From Epinephelus fuscoguttatus (taxonomy: Eukaryota; Chordata; Actinopteri; Perciformes; Serranidae): 64,000 bases of DNA. The notes under the pieces are model-generated. The model did no database searches and was not told where the DNA came from. It saw only the letters and a program-made list of their open reading frames with translations. The stretch covers positions 39,608,955-39,672,954 of the forward strand of contig NC_064764.1 in the NCBI RefSeq assembly GCF_011397635.1. Reading direction: 5' to 3'. The position numbers were made by a program, and so were the translations under genes. Positions within the stretch are counted from its first letter, which is position 1. Each line of letters begins with the position of its first letter. Positions 1-15,000 of this stretch are shown here, piece by piece.

Positions 1-390
1 GAGGTTTTATCCAGATGGAATGCTGGAAAAAACACCGAGGTGACGTCACCCGCCCCCACCCATGGTCGGACTCGGTTACAGTTTTGTTCCACTTACCGGC
101 CAGAAGGTCAGTGTGTGTAGTAGTGTGTGTGTGTAGTGGTGTGTGTGTGTGTAGTAGTGTGTGTGTGAGCACGTATTGTATACAAACAACTAGTCCTTTC
201 AGTGTAGCCCCTCCCTCAGTTCAGGGTGACCTCATAGAGTTTTAAGTTGGTTGGTTGGTGGACAGCATGTCTGTGTGTTGAGTCTGTGTCGGCTGTCTCC
301 AACATGTGCCGGGGTTTTCCTGGTTTAATTGCTCATACACATTACACGGCACAGAGAGGATGGACCAGCGACCAAAAAACACTATTCTGT

Positions 391-430
<40 letters not shown>

Positions 431-1800
431 GTGCACACATGCACGGAGGGAGTGGTGATTAAAGGCTTTTGCTTTGGTCTGTATAAAGGCCAGCTACAGT
501 AGATTTTGGAGCCAGATCTCAGTGAATAAAAGCTGCTCTGTGGAGTCTGTCCCTGATTCACTCTGCCTGTTTGCATTCTGCAGAGTCTTCTTCACTGTCA
601 TGTCAGACACATTTTTTTTCCAAAGGCACTTTGTTTTGAGTTTAGCAATGGAAAACACATTTTACTCCTCATGTTTCAGAGCTGCAGACTCACATTGTGT
701 TTGCTTTATTATGGTTTACTTGATGGGAAAGCTTATCATCACAACTGTACATCATTTTGCATTAAGATCTGAGAGTAATGTGATTTTCCTTTAGTTGTGT
801 AAGAGCTTTTATTCGTCAGATGTGAAAGTCTCATGAACAAAACATTTGTCAGATTTACATTTTTCACTCTGCAGCAGCATATCCAGCTGCAGGCACACTA
901 GACTTGGAAACTTTACCCTCTCTAATCTTGACATGTTTAAAAGCACTTTAAAATCAGTTTTTATGGAGCAGTGTGGAGCAGCTTTTAACAAGTGCCATTA
1001 TTTGCCATGATTCTCCCCCTGATTACTGGGTGTCTTGTGTTTATTGCTGTGTTTTGGGTTGTTTTGTGATGTCATCTGCCCTTTTTTGTATTTTCATTTG
1101 AACCTTTTTTTAATATATTTCCCCTCCCATCATCAGGGCTCCCTGGCACAAGAGATATTGTATCTCAGTGGGACCTTTTTATTTAAATAAAGGGTAAACT
1201 AGAAGTATTCCTTGTGGTTGTTTGCCACCACGTATTGAGTTGCACTCATAGTTTACATTTATGTTTGTGAAACATGAATGCTTCACATACACCTTTCTTT
1301 CCCCCTCGGCAGCACAGAGGATCTATACAGTCAGCACAGTTTCAGGGTGAACACCAAAAATTAGAGTCACCAATTCGGTATTTGGTCTGGTCCTGAGATA
1401 TATCGTTGAATAATGGCCAGAAAAGTTGCTGCTTGAAAAATGTTAGTGAACTGAGGGGTCTCTGACTGATGATTTGAGTCTTTAGCTTTCAGGGAACAGC
1501 CCTCGTGAACACCTGGCAAAATACTCACATTTTACCATGATGACACACACACACAGACTCACAAGAAAAAAAACAATACCATCTGTTGGGACGTTATCAT
1601 GGTTGGTAAACAAAAGTAAAGCTGACATGTCAGAAGTTACCGTATCTTATATGTTCTTATGTTTAGGTTCCACTGGTTCTAGTGAGTATGCTGTGGAACA
1701 CAATCCTTTTCTCCACAAAAAAACAACTGAAATACGGCTCCATTAATTAAAACAAATATAAGCTATCTCACGATATCTGTCCCACTGTTTCTTTTTCCAG
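1..1800. other. ccdc80 intron (5' end outside window): microsatellites and LINE tail
   Basis: No coding exon was found here. It holds two (GT)n tracts (about 110-168 interrupted, 391-429 pure). At about 840-1195 there is a plus-strand stretch ending in a CAGGGCTCCC...CAGTGGGACC...TTTAAATAAAGGG tail, which resembles the 3' end of common fish L2/CR1-type LINEs. Confidence 0.5.
391..429. repeat. (GT)n microsatellite
   Basis: Uninterrupted GT dinucleotide tract of about 19 units. Open frames through it encode only dipeptide repeats and are not genes. Confidence 0.95.
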
Positions 1801-4800
1801 AAAATGACAAACCTATGAAGGGCCTTCGTCAGGAGGACCTGGTGAACCAGGATCTGATCACAGAGCTGAGGAAAGAGTTCAGCATGACACATGATGACTT
1901 CTACATGGTCCTCACCGATTCTGACATGAGAGTCAAGGTAAGGCCTCGCTCTCTATAGATCCTCCACAGTCCTTTTAGACAGAGTATGTGAGACGTGTAG
2001 AGCCTCGGACACATTCTGTTTGTAGCATGCAGGACCTGCCCCTATAAAGCACGCCCGCCAGAGAAACCCACCAATGCGGCTGTCTGACCCTTTTACAGTG
2101 CTACACTGTAATGAATAAATGAGACCAAGTGTAGCAAGTCATAATTCATAACACATGAAGACGTGATTCACTTTATAAGTAACAAGATTTAACCCTTGCC
2201 ATTACCCTTATCTTAACTTTAGCCACCTTTTTTTAGAATTGGAACTGCATAGCTAGCTAATCGCTAACTTAGCAATTTCCTCAGAGCCTCCGCTTCCGGG
2301 TCAAGGAGCACAGGAGGTTGATCGTGCATATGGGAGAAGTTTTCCTTGTGCGCTTCCTCAAGAAAGCCCTTTCTGACAGAAATCTATTCATTTTAACCAA
2401 TGCAACATCGAGAAAAAGTCCTGTTCACCTCCCATTCTCGGTGAAAGAGACCCAACAAATCCTCCCGTGGCTTCCAGGAGCCAGGAGGAAGCTTCCAGCG
2501 TTGTGCTGGAGCCACCTGGGTACCAAGTGAGTATGGGCCGGAAATGGGCATCTTACTTTGAGCCCACTTGGGTATCGTTCAAGGTTCAAGGAATTTTTAT
2601 TATCCTGGAGGGTCAATTTGTGTTAGAGCCAGCAGTTAAAACAAAGATAACAATTATCACAACAAATAAATAAACAACCATAAAAGAATACACAAGTACA
2701 TTTAGCAGCAATTTAATAAATTACTTTTTAACCGATTTGTTCTGCATCAGGGGAGATTGTATCTGCGCCCTGATGGTAGCAGCACAAAATTGTCCCTTAG
2801 TGGATGGCTTGGGTCGGCCAGGACACATTTAGCTTTTTTCATGCACCTGACCTGATACAGGTCATGGAGGTCGTTTAAGGGTGCTCCAGCAATTTTGCTG
2901 CACACCTTCACAATGCCTTGCAGGTGAGTTTTTTTGTTTAAAAGAAAGTGACCCCTTCCAGCAAATAAATGAAAACGTAAGAACAGATTCAATAAAAGCA
3001 ATAAAGCATTTTCATAAAAGTGGTGTCAACATTAAAAGTGCGAAGCTTGCGATAAAAGTGCATGCGCTGATGTGCTTTCTCACATACAACATCAACTTGG
3101 GGCTCAAAGCACAGCTTGCTATCAGTGACAGTACCGAGGTATTTGTATTGCTGCACAGGTTCGACAGATGTTTGTCCAGATGTTTGTCCATCAAGTGTAA
3201 CCCTGCGAAACTTTGTGGGCCAGTGGCATGGGGCCGACATCAGACCCTGGGGCAAACCCATTTACGGCCCATATTTCAGCCATGTAGTCCCCACATAGAA
3301 TTTAAAGCTGGGACCGAGATGTGTCTTGCGTATGTTGCCCAGTTCAGGCCCATCTAACACCCAGTGTAACCCTGCATGAAAGCCATGTGGGAAGTGGCAC
3401 AGGTCCGCTATGGAATCCACGGACAATCCCATATAGGGCCCATTTTTCAGCCCATTTTCTACCCACCTGGGCCCGGCGTACAAATGTTGGCCGGGTAGCA
3501 GCCCCTGCTCAGAATATGTTGAGGTCTGCCTAATTTCAAAGGCTCCTCCAGCTTTTCCTTTAAACTTGGAGAACATAATTGTCTGATGCTCCCCAGCCCT
3601 CATTCTTTTATGGACCACATCTTTTAAAGGATCCTGAATTTGAACAAGCTGTTATATTTTAACTATCTGAATATGACTTGAGTCAAACTTTCCCTCTAAG
3701 TTAAAATATTTGTACTCTTTTAGATGTTGTTCTGGTTAATTCCCATAAATCAGCCGTGTTCCTGTTTTATTCGTGGCTCCGCTGTCCTGTTGGCCTCCGC
3801 TCTGTGTTTACAGGTTCACCACCCTCCTCCCCAAAAACTTTCATCTTGTGTTTCTCTTTGAAGGTGGACTGACCTGTCCTCGCACTGCCAGCATGCTGCC
3901 TTCACTAAAACACTGTTTTAATTCACACTACATGACATTTGCCCCACACCTGTGTGTGTGTATGTGTGTGTGCATGCCAGGGTAAATCACCAGGCTGTTT
4001 TTGGACCGACTCATCAAAGAGGCCAGTGTTCACCTCTCTGCTGACAGAGGCAGAGACAGGGCAGTCTGTGAGTGCACAAGGATGTGGGTGTGGGTATGAG
4101 GCAGAAAGTGGCAGAGGGAGCGAGCGGAGGGAGGTGTGAAAGAGTTAGAACGAGCTGTGCGGCAGATTCAGCATATCCCGAGGAAGGTGTGAGAGTGTGT
4201 GTGTGTGGCTGTGTTACGTATTCATGCTGAGATTGTTTAGTATTTCGTAAATTAACTGGTATGCTGTGTTATGTTTAACCGATACGCCTTGTGCTGTTTC
4301 CCAGAAGTTATTATGAAGAATGTTTGTGATGTGGAAAAAGGCGACCGCACATCGACCAACATGTTCCAAAACTTCACTCCATCACTCTATTGGAAACAGT
4401 TTCACCATTGTTTAGAGCATTGAAACTCTATTTTCATATCCTCCGTGTCATTTGCAGATTTCTTTTCACAAGCATATTGATTTATTTATCCTGTGGCTTC
4501 ACCACATCTTGGAATTGATCTTTGGGAGTGTATAACTGGTTCTTGTTGATGTTCTTTTCTCAGCAATCCTACGAGGTTCCCATCGCCATGAAGGCTGTGT
4601 TCGACTACATCGACACCTTCTCCTCCCGCATCCGAGAGATGGAGCAGCAGAAGAGAGACGGGGTCGTCTGTAAGAAAGAGGACAAGCCCAGATCGTTGGA
4701 GAACTTCCTGTCCAGGTAAACTTTTTTCTACATTTTTAAATACACCACATGGCCCAAAGTATGTGGACGTCTAACACCACAGCTTTGTGGACTCATACAC

Positions 4801-5969
4801 ATGCTTTTCTGAGAAAACCATGACTTTACAAACTTGGCTTTGTGCATGGGAGCATTGTTATGTTGTTGTAATATAAGTTTTGGCTTGATTGCAACTTCCC
4901 CAAAACCATAAAAAGCCCCATAAAGGGAGACTTTGATATTTTCAACCTGGCTCCATGTTTTTGTGTCTAACTAATGGACACCACTGTTTTTAAAACTGGT
5001 CCAGTATTGAGCTAGAGGGCTGCAGCTGTGAAACAGGCTCTAACGTAACCACTTGTTGCATTTGTGCACCATCAGTAACTTCCATGGTGAATCAGACTGC
5101 AGTCACACTGCATCTAACTCCACGAATCCATTTAGCAGCTCCACCATACACAGTCAGACACACACGGCTGCTTATTTACTGCTGAATAACAGCTCACAAC
5201 TCGCACCAACAGCTGATGATGCTCCACTGTGAGTGTTGCAGGGTAGTGAAACATCCCTGCAGTGACTATTTACTGGAGTTTACAGCCTGTTGGTAGCCCG
5301 ATCTCATACTGTTCATATGGGATTAGAAGATCATTGCAAGCACGGTTGTTCTCGGCTTTCTAATTAACGTTTCATAAAATAATCATTCGGTTCTCTCCTC
5401 TCACACGTCTGATAGTCCACCACTAACATTCATCCTGTCTCATCTCGTCAACGAAAATGAAACATCGTTGATCTAGGTCATTGATTAATATTTTTTGTCA
5501 TAATTTTTGTTAACTAAATTAACACAGGTTTAAATATAATTATATAAATTTAATGCTGCCATTTAAATAAATAGCAATTCTATCATTGTAAACCACGCTT
5601 AATTCAAAGTCGACAGAAACAAAATAAAACTTACAAAGAAAAGTTTCAGTTTGTCTCTCTTCTAAGCCTGAACGATGTATCTTTTAAGCATTGCCATCGC
5701 AATGCACATGTGTGCAATATTTACATCGCGGGGTTTGCAATGTGGCTTGCCCTAATTAAATTAAGCCTGCACGAATAAATTGCAGAGTGATGCGCAAAAA
5801 ACTCACTTCCGTTTTAATCACTGACCAACAAAACAAGTGGAATCAAGAATAAACGGCCTATTCAAGTGCTGGAATTTGTTATTTACGTGACAACGCCTGA
5901 ACACAACACAGGCTCCGCTCCATTGACTGTGTGTACAGTGCCGTGCTGCGGGTTGGGCCGGGCTTGCTT

Positions 5970-6023
<54 letters not shown>

Positions 6024-9000
6024 AATATACTATATAATAACAATATATCAATGTAAGTCATCACGTTTTCAGGTGAAACGTTTCACCGTATAACACGATA
6101 AATAGTAGATTGTTATGTTATTATATGAAGAGTCCATCACGCAAAATAATATAACTTTACTTTATGAAGAGATCAGACGGAGGCCTCACCTCTCCTCTTG
6201 TATGCTTTACTCACAAGTGTGTGAATTGACCTGGATATTTCCCAATATCGTGCAGCCTTACTCTCTACACTGTTCCAACAGTCACCAGCTCTGGTTTGGT
6301 TGAAATAAACGTTTAATTTATTAGTTAGATGTGAACATATGCTGCCTCTATACACACTAAAATCACTGTTTATTTAAATGGAGTCTGGTTGGTTTGGTGA
6401 TAGTGATTTCTGGGGCAAGGGATCTTTCTCTTTAACAAAAAGGTCTATCTCTGTAGGGATCCTTTCCAAAATGCTGTCAGATACTTAGAATAACAGTCTG
6501 AGCCTGGCAGTGGCAAAAACAATCTCTTTTAGTGGACATAAATTGACAGTGCACAAATGCCCCCAGAGGTTACATAACAGTCTGTTTCGCAGTGCTGGCT
6601 GCAGGCATCTCGCTCAACACTGGGTCAATTTCAAAAATAGTTGTCTCCTTTGTTACTTAGACACAAAACATAGGGAAATGGGTCCAGGTTGTAATATTTA
6701 TTTTAACATGCATTAAAACAGCCACCAGCCACCTGAAAGGGCACACTGTGTATGGATATTTATTCATTGGAATGGGCTTTAATAAAGCTGTCGTACATAT
6801 TTTCTTAGTTAAATGTTTTGCTGAGGAGTTGGTCGTCAGAATTATTGGGTGGTCTCACCAGGCTGTTTCCGCTCCCATCAAACAGCTGTTTCTTTGCTCA
6901 ATAATCAGCTGGACCATAATTTACAGCGTTTACAGCAGAGTGCGGCAGCCTGTTTGTGTGTATGTGTGTGTGTGTGTGTGTCCCATGGATATTAAAAGTA
7001 ACAACAAAAAGTACCTCGAGGCTGAATCACTGCAGTCACATATTTTCCTGATATGTCTAAACCAGACAGGCTGTCTTTTGTTACCATGGAGACCAGAATT
7101 TTAGTTTCAGATCACAGCGCTGAGATCTGGCAGGTTTTTGACCATAATTCGGGGTTGTCACCCTCTGGCAGTAATAGTATGGGAACATGTTGGTGTACAA
7201 GCACAAACTCCTTGTCTTAGCGCAGAGCTTTCACTGCCGCACCAAAGTGCCACTTAAATCCAGGCTGAAATTTTCTGTGATTGCAGGTTCCGTTGGAGAC
7301 GTCGCCTGTTCATCATCTCCGCCCCCAACGACGAGGAGTGGGCCTACCAGCAGCAGCTCTACGCCCTCACCAGCCAGGCCTGCAACCTCGGTGAGTCACC
7401 CGAAATCAACCTGTCTCGTCACTGACCTGTGACTGGTCATTTAACTCACTTTCCTGAGGTCTGGAAACTTTGCAGGGATAGTTTTTTTGAACTCGGTGTA
7501 CAGTTACAGTCAGTGTATTACATACAAGAGATGTCTGTCGGCACATCCCCATTTTGAAGAAGCAGCAGGAGTACTGACACGGAAGATGAGCGATGTACTG
7601 CAGTGGATGGTGGTAGCAACAAACCATACTTTAGCCTCCTAAAGTTCCACCTAAAAAAAAATCAATACACTGGTGATGGACCGAGGCATTATGTTTTCTG
7701 GTTGTCCATCCCATTTTCGTGAAGCACTATCTCAAGAACGCCATGAGAGGACTTTTTTCACATTCAGTACCAACATCCACATGAACTCAGGGATGAACTG
7801 GTCAAAAGTCAAGGCCACTGGAACCCAACAAAACATGTCTTTGGTAATAACTCAAGAAGTCTTATGCTAATTCTAACATTTTACACTAATGTCTAATAGG
7901 ATAAAATGATGAAGTGATGACATTTTATATCCAACATGTCATAGGTTAACTTTACTGTGACATCATAATGTTCTGCATAAAAATGCTTGAACAATAAATT
8001 GATTAGATTTTAGTGGTCAAGAGTCAAGGTCACTGTGACCTTGCATCCATCTCATTCTTGCAAGGCAATATCTCAAAAATACCTTGAGGGATTTCCTTTA
8101 AAGTTGGCACAAATACCAACTCTCAGTCAACAATTACCTGATTAGAATTTGGTCACCAAAGGTCAAGATCACTGTGACCTTTTCGATCGCAGTATCTCCA
8201 CAGCACCTTGAAGCAACTTTTCAGATTTGGCACAAAGACCCACTTGGACTCAAGGATGAACTATTTAGATTTTGATGGTCAAAGGTCAAGGTCACTGTGA
8301 CCTTTTTTTCCATCTAATTCTTGTGAATGTTATATCTCAAAAACACCTTGGGGAAATGTCTTCAAATTTGGCAGAAATGATCACTTGGACTTAAGGATAA
8401 ACTGATCAGATTTGGGGGTAAAAGGTGAAGGTCACTGTTACCTTGTCTCCATCACACTCTCGTGACTGTGCTAACTTGAGAAGGCCTTTAGGGAAATACC
8501 TCAAATTTGCCACAAACGACAACTTGGAGACAAGAATGAGCTGATCACAGTTTGGTGGTTGAAGGGCAAAGGTCACTGTGACCCTACAAAACATGCTTTT
8601 GGCCATAACTCGGGAATCCATCAACTAAGTATGACAGAATTTCACATAAATGTCTAACAGGATTAAATAATGAAGTGATGACATTTTATATCCAAAGGGT
8701 CAAAGGTCAACTTCACAGTGACATCATTTTCTGTAAAAACACTTTTCTGGCCATTATTCAACGTCATATCGCCAGATATTGAATTGGTGACACTAATCTT
8801 GGGTGCCCATCTCGAAATTGTGTAGATCTTCTGTGCTGCCTGGGGGAAGATGTGTGTGAAGCATTCATGTTTTTGCAACTTGATGGGTTTGCAGAGGCAT
8901 ACAGCTGCAGGGCGTTAATTCCAAGTCTCAACGAAGTCTGGCCTTGAAGAGAGCGATAAAAGGGCTTAATATCTCTGTCGGAAATCACTGTTTGACAGCA

Positions 9001-12000
9001 GTGAAAATAGTCTAAATATAGTGTACGCTTAAACTGATAATAATTCTTTTTAGGTGACTAAAAAGCTTTGTGTTGCTGACATCATCTATAGCAGTAGATT
9101 GCCTGGCTCCTATGTCAGACTCCGGCCTGCTTCTCCAAACTTGGAGCGTGCCGACTGACATCCAGTGGTTGTAATATACAATAGATGGATAATCTTATCT
9201 ATGGGTAAGTATACAACCCACTTCTGAAAAATCTGAACTATCCCTAGTAGGCTACATGTTTGAGAAAAAGATCTCAAAACTTAATTTGAGTGAACTCATT
9301 CTTTAAAGTGGTTTATGTTTTGCTCTTATTTTGACATTATGGTGCCGTTTCTGCTGATGAGTGCACCTTGCATTAGTCTGACTGGTGCTGTCAGGACTTT
9401 GGATTCCATGCTGCTGTTTTCTGTCCTTCCTGTTTGTGTGCTGAGTGTCTCCGCTCATACTGACTACTCCTTCTGTGCTCCAAACTATTTCCTGTTGCTG
9501 TAGCCAGAAACAAACTAACAAACAAAACAGAAAGCTTAACCCCCCAGGAAAGACCCACCTGAGGAGAGAATGTAGATGAACATTCAAGTGATTACAATTG
9601 AGCGAAATCTAATCTCTCATCTGTTTTTTTTTTCTCTGTGCTTCTCAGCTGAGCGCCTGATATGTTCTGGTGACCTTAGCTTAACCCAGGCATGTGTTCT
9701 GTCACTGCCTGCCAGAGTATTACTTAGACCACTTATGAATATGTTTGTCACATGAAGATTACACGGGATATTTTTGTTTACTGCAACCCTCCAGATATTA
9801 TCAGTGTGTGTGTGCATGTGTGTGTGTGTGTGCACAGAGGGATCCCAGATGACAAAACTGGCAAACGGCTGGTGTGTTTTGTCTGGGGGCTAACAAGCTC
9901 TTCTCCTTCCCTGACGACGGCCTTTTCTCTCTGCCAGTTAGTCAACTTTTCCACAGTTACTTAAATGTTATTACTGTATATCTCAAAAAGAGACATTTAT
10001 CTAAACTCTGTAAATCTCAGCAACCTGGCGCGTCTGACTGATTTATGTGAGATAAATGTAAACTTTAAATAGCACACAGTGAACTCCTCTTCTCGGGAAA
10101 ACCAAATAAATGCTGTCATCTGGAGTTTCTCCCCGACTTGAACCTCATGTTCCCGTTTTGTTTATAGGAATTCAAGATTTCTGACATTTCTCCCTGGCTC
10201 TTACTTCTTTCCCTTACACTCTTGCAGAATGCGTGAGATAGTCAGGAGCACAGATTTATTTGTCACATTTATGAGTTTGACTTTTGCACTATCCGTTATT
10301 TGATTCATATGATTACACTTCAAGAAGAAAATTACCAAACATTTAAACAGATTTTACGACTTCATCTAATGATGATTGATACTATTAGTAATAAAAAGAT
10401 TTTTTTATGTGTAGAGCATAAGTTAGGGATGTCAGCAGACTCTGCTGCTCGTTCTCAAGTCACTCTGAATCAGAATATATAATAGACTATTTTATGACAT
10501 ACTATACAGACATTTATATGATATTTTATATGACGTACTATACTTTGACTTTTTATATATTTGATAAAATTAAACTATGACTTTTAATTACGTCTTTATT
10601 GCATGCTCAACTATGACTTTTTATGCCTTTTGGTGGTCAAAGGTCAAGGTCACTGTGACCTTTCATCCGTCTTAATCTTGTGAATGTGGTATCTCAAAAA
10701 CGCCTTGAGGAAATGTATTCAAATTCGGCACAAACGTCCACTTGGGCCCAAGGATTAAGTTATCAAATGTTTAGGGTCAAAGGTCACTGTGACTTTGTGT
10801 CCATCTCATTCTCATGACTCTGTTAACTCAAGAATTTCCTCAAATTTGGCACAAACGACAACTTGGACATGAGAATGAACTGATTAGAATTTGGTATTCA
10901 AAGATCAAGGTCACTGTGACCTCACAAAGCATGTTTGGCCATAACTTTATATGCTAATTATGACAGAATTTCACACAAATGTCTCATAGGATAAAATGAC
11001 AATATGATGACATATCGGGCTCTAGTTTCGCAGACCGGGCGCGGCAGAGGTGCAGCGCACCTGTGCTTTGCCAACTGGATGTGGCCAGGCAGATTTTGCA
11101 AGTTTGGCACACCGTGCGCGCTGGCGCAGCTACTCCTCTATCCCACCTCCGTCCCTCCTACCGGCGCAAGTCGGAAAGTGGGAGGAGAGAAGGCGTGGAG
11201 TGGGTTTTACACACATCACACCAATCAAATGAGTCCCTCTCCTCGCCCTTAAATGCGCCGCGCGAAGGCGTAATGAGAGTTTACTCAATTCGCCATGGCA
11301 GAAGAGAGCAGCAGCATCAGACGGCCAAACTCCTCCCAGGAGGAAACTGATGTTTTGGTCCGGGAGGTCCAAGCTCGCAGTGTCCGAATATACGGAACTG
11401 CGAGCAGACCTCCACGGGCTGATGATGCAAAGGTAGCCTGGGAGGAGGTCACCACAATTGTAAATCAATGTTGCGTTTCTCTCGTGCGTGCGCGCTCTCT
11501 CTTTCTATCTCGCAGTCTCACTCTGTTTCTTTTCTTTTGACTTTTCTAAGATGACAGATGCTGAATATGTACTCCCTATCTGATGCTGTGGCTGTTTGTG
11601 GTTGGCTGAGAGGGATGTGAACTCATTAGTTTGCAGCTGTGTTAATCAAATCAGGTTGGGTTTCCATTACGCTGACATCAGATGTGACGGGACAGTCGAT
11701 ATAGAGATACATTTATGTGCTAATTGCAGATAGTTGCATTGAATAGTGGTTTTGTGTCCATTTATTGCATTGTTAATGTGCCTGATATTCTGGAAACCTG
11801 CCTGTGAGGTTTTGGTGACGTGTGCGCACTGTCCGCCGGTCAGCCAAACTTCGGCTTACACCAGCTGTGCTCCCCCTGCGCTGACAGTAGACCTGGTTTC
11901 AGCTGGCGAGCTTTTAGCACACCTTCGGCGAAGCCTTTTGGCACGAAACTGTCACTGCGCCAAGCTGGATCTGTCGACACCTCCCCCTGCTGCGCCGCCA

Positions 12001-15000
12001 CACCCATCTCAGCGCACCTCGGTCTACCAAACTACCAAACTGAGTGTGCCTCGGGTTGCACTGCTCGAAACTAGCTCTGCGCGGGGTTTGCCACCCTGCG
12101 CCACGCCAGGAAACTAGAGCCCTTCATATTCAAAAAGTTAAAGGTCAACTTCACTGTGACATCATAATGTTCTGTTTGGCCATTATTCAGCATGCATGTT
12201 TTCATAGACTTGGATCTAAACTTGAACGGTTCACAGAGGTGTACATCCCCAAGGCAGTCATTCTAATTTATAATGTCTTTTATGACATACCATACAATGA
12301 CATTTTATTTTTGTTTTTTTTAACTCGTACTGTACTATGACTTTTATATTTTTGATTGCAAACTATATTATGACTTTTTTTATGAGATTCTTTATCACAT
12401 ATTATACAGTTACTTTTTTCATGCTATTTTCAACCACACACTAGACTATGACTTTTTAACCGTATTTTCAGTCGTATACTTTACTATGACTTTTTTGTAA
12501 TGTATTTGGTTGCTTACGATACAATGATTTAAAAAAAAATTGTCCCATACTATACTATTTTTTTATATTTTTTTTTTACCGCATACTATACCATGACTTT
12601 CTCATATTTTCTGTACATACTGTTACTATGCCTTTTTTATATATTTTTTTGACATACCTCACCATGACTTGTTTTTTGTTTAAATCTGCCTTATTACAAA
12701 GCAGTACATGCTCTGACATCAGTATCTATGTCTGTACACTGATTTTCCATATGACTGAGTCAGAGAACTGAAGACAAAAAAAGCTTGTCTTGCTTATCAG
12801 CAGACGCAGACGGCAGTCTGTGAGGACTTCCCCCCTCATGTGTTGCTCTTGGCTGGGCTGGCACCCAGGCCTGTTCCCTCTCTCCCTGGCCCAGACAAAG
12901 GCCTGTCCTGCTGACTGGGCTGAAGGCCTGAGAGGTTTGATCCTGGTATTCAGCACTTGGCTCCCACCAAGTGAAGCCTGCGTTCTCCTGTGTTTAATGT
13001 GGGCTTTCTCGCTTCAGAGGAAACAGCTTTTTGGCAGGACTCTGCGGACCACCACGTTCTCCTCCTTTTACCTAGAAACCAGCGCTTAGATGGTTCCAGT
13101 AATGAGCAACCACAGTGAAATCAGCTTGTATAAGCAGGAGGACTGCTGGATACAAAATAGTTTGTCCACATATTGCAGACACAGTGGGCCTTATTCACCA
13201 ATGTCTTCTAAGTTTTTTAAATATAATCCTTAAGAAAAGTCTTTAGAAATGTCTACGTCAGATTCATGACATGTTCTTTAACCTCAGAACTGTTCACACC
13301 TGTTTCTGTAATTATGAATCCCATTGTCCTGGAGGGCATGATCTGCGTGCACACCACGAAATTGAAAATAAAAGTTGACAGAATTAGGTCAAGAATGCCT
13401 CAGACCTCTCAAGAGGGTGGAGAAGAGACATGAAGAAATTTCCTCTTGAGAATGATTGGTGAATAAGATCCAGTGTTCTTGTTTGAAGTTGAGTTTTACT
13501 GTATCATATTTTTTGTCTCTCATGTGTGTTGTTATTGTGTTTGTCGTTGCCATGGTGACACAGGTCTGAGGCACATCGCCATTCTGAAGTTGGTCGGCAC
13601 AGAGGTGCCGGATATGGGCGGAGTCTTGGAGCTCTATCCTATCAACGGTAAGAACTTTGTCATATAAAATTATTAGTGGGTCGGACACACAGTAACACAA
13701 GAATTATGTTGGAGCCATAATATAGTGTTTGTTTGATTGTTTGTTTTATCCGTATCTAAACAAGGTAAATATAAATATACACATGCAGCTATGAAACTGA
13801 ACACAGGGTGGCGCATTCATGTGTGAAGCTGCATATAGGTAATGAAAATCAAGTGTGTGGAACTGGAAGCAAACCGTTTTTGACCGTGTCATGGAGCCGT
13901 GTCATGAAAGCATGAAGTGTTGCCGTTCAGTTTGCTTAACAGAATAACCATTGAACATGGACAATGCTGCTGCCTGTCTGTGTTATGGTGGGCATGTGTA
14001 TTGAGAATAAATGGATCGCCAAATCCAAATACATAACGAGCACTGGACATTGGTTTAATCTTAGCCCAGAACAAGTTCACCTGTTTGCCCTCATTTTGTT
14101 TTGTTAGGAGTCACGACATAGTATAAATAGTACCTTTATTTATGAACATAGTTCCTTCTTTTACTGTTGGTTTCACCTCAAAACAGCTGTCTTTCCTCAT
14201 ACTAAAAGTCAAAATGTCCCAGATCTCCCTCAGTAAAACCAGAATCCCAGTTTTTCCTTAAACCCTTCTGCACAGACCAGTGTGTCAAAGGTCCTCCTAT
14301 CATTTCACCATGTCTCCAGAGGAACCTCAAAGATTTGCATTTATCGAGGACGCTCTCCAACAACCTCCCAACTGCACAACCATGTGTACTGCTGCTGCTG
14401 CTGCAGCAGGGGAATAAAAAATGAATTATTTCTTTCATTTCATGCAACCTAGTAGATGTTGCCCAAGAGAACTCTTAAACAAACAAACTTTACTGGGAAA
14501 AAAGAAATGGGAGTCCGGCTTATGCAAGCTGCAAGTCATAACTGGAGCTGTTGCCAGCGGACTGAAGTTGTTCAGGTTTCTGCTTTTGGCATTTGAGCTC
14601 AGCATGTGGAGATACAGTAAATGTCAAACAAGTCTGTGAAGGAAAACATGGCTGGGACTTCTCTTTTAAAAATAAAATGTCTGTCTTAAATACTTCACTC
14701 CTAACCTGAATCTCTGCTCAATCCAGGGAGCGCGACTGTCGAGCGTGAAGGGCTGTCTGGCATGCTGGTGAAGGACATGAGGAACTACTTCCAGATCAGC
14801 CCAGAATACTTCTCCATGCTGCTGGTAGGAAAGGACGGCAACGTGAAGTCCTGGTACCCTTCGCCCATGTGGTCCATGGCTATTATCTATGACCTGGTAG
14901 ACTCAATGCAGCTGCGCAGACAGGAAATGGCCATCCAGCAGTCACTGGGTATGCGCTGCCCTGAGGACGAGTACGGCGGCTATGGCTACCATCAGCACGG

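Noticed and set aside
242..462. Frames through (GT)n tracts at 242-462, 5866-6093 and 32163-32399
   Set aside because: They are dipeptide repeats from microsatellites, or read through introns; no coding support.
11295..11540. Functional Myb/SANT protein gene
   Set aside because: The domain is cut off after about 65 residues and runs into unrelated sequence; it lies within a short inverted-end element.
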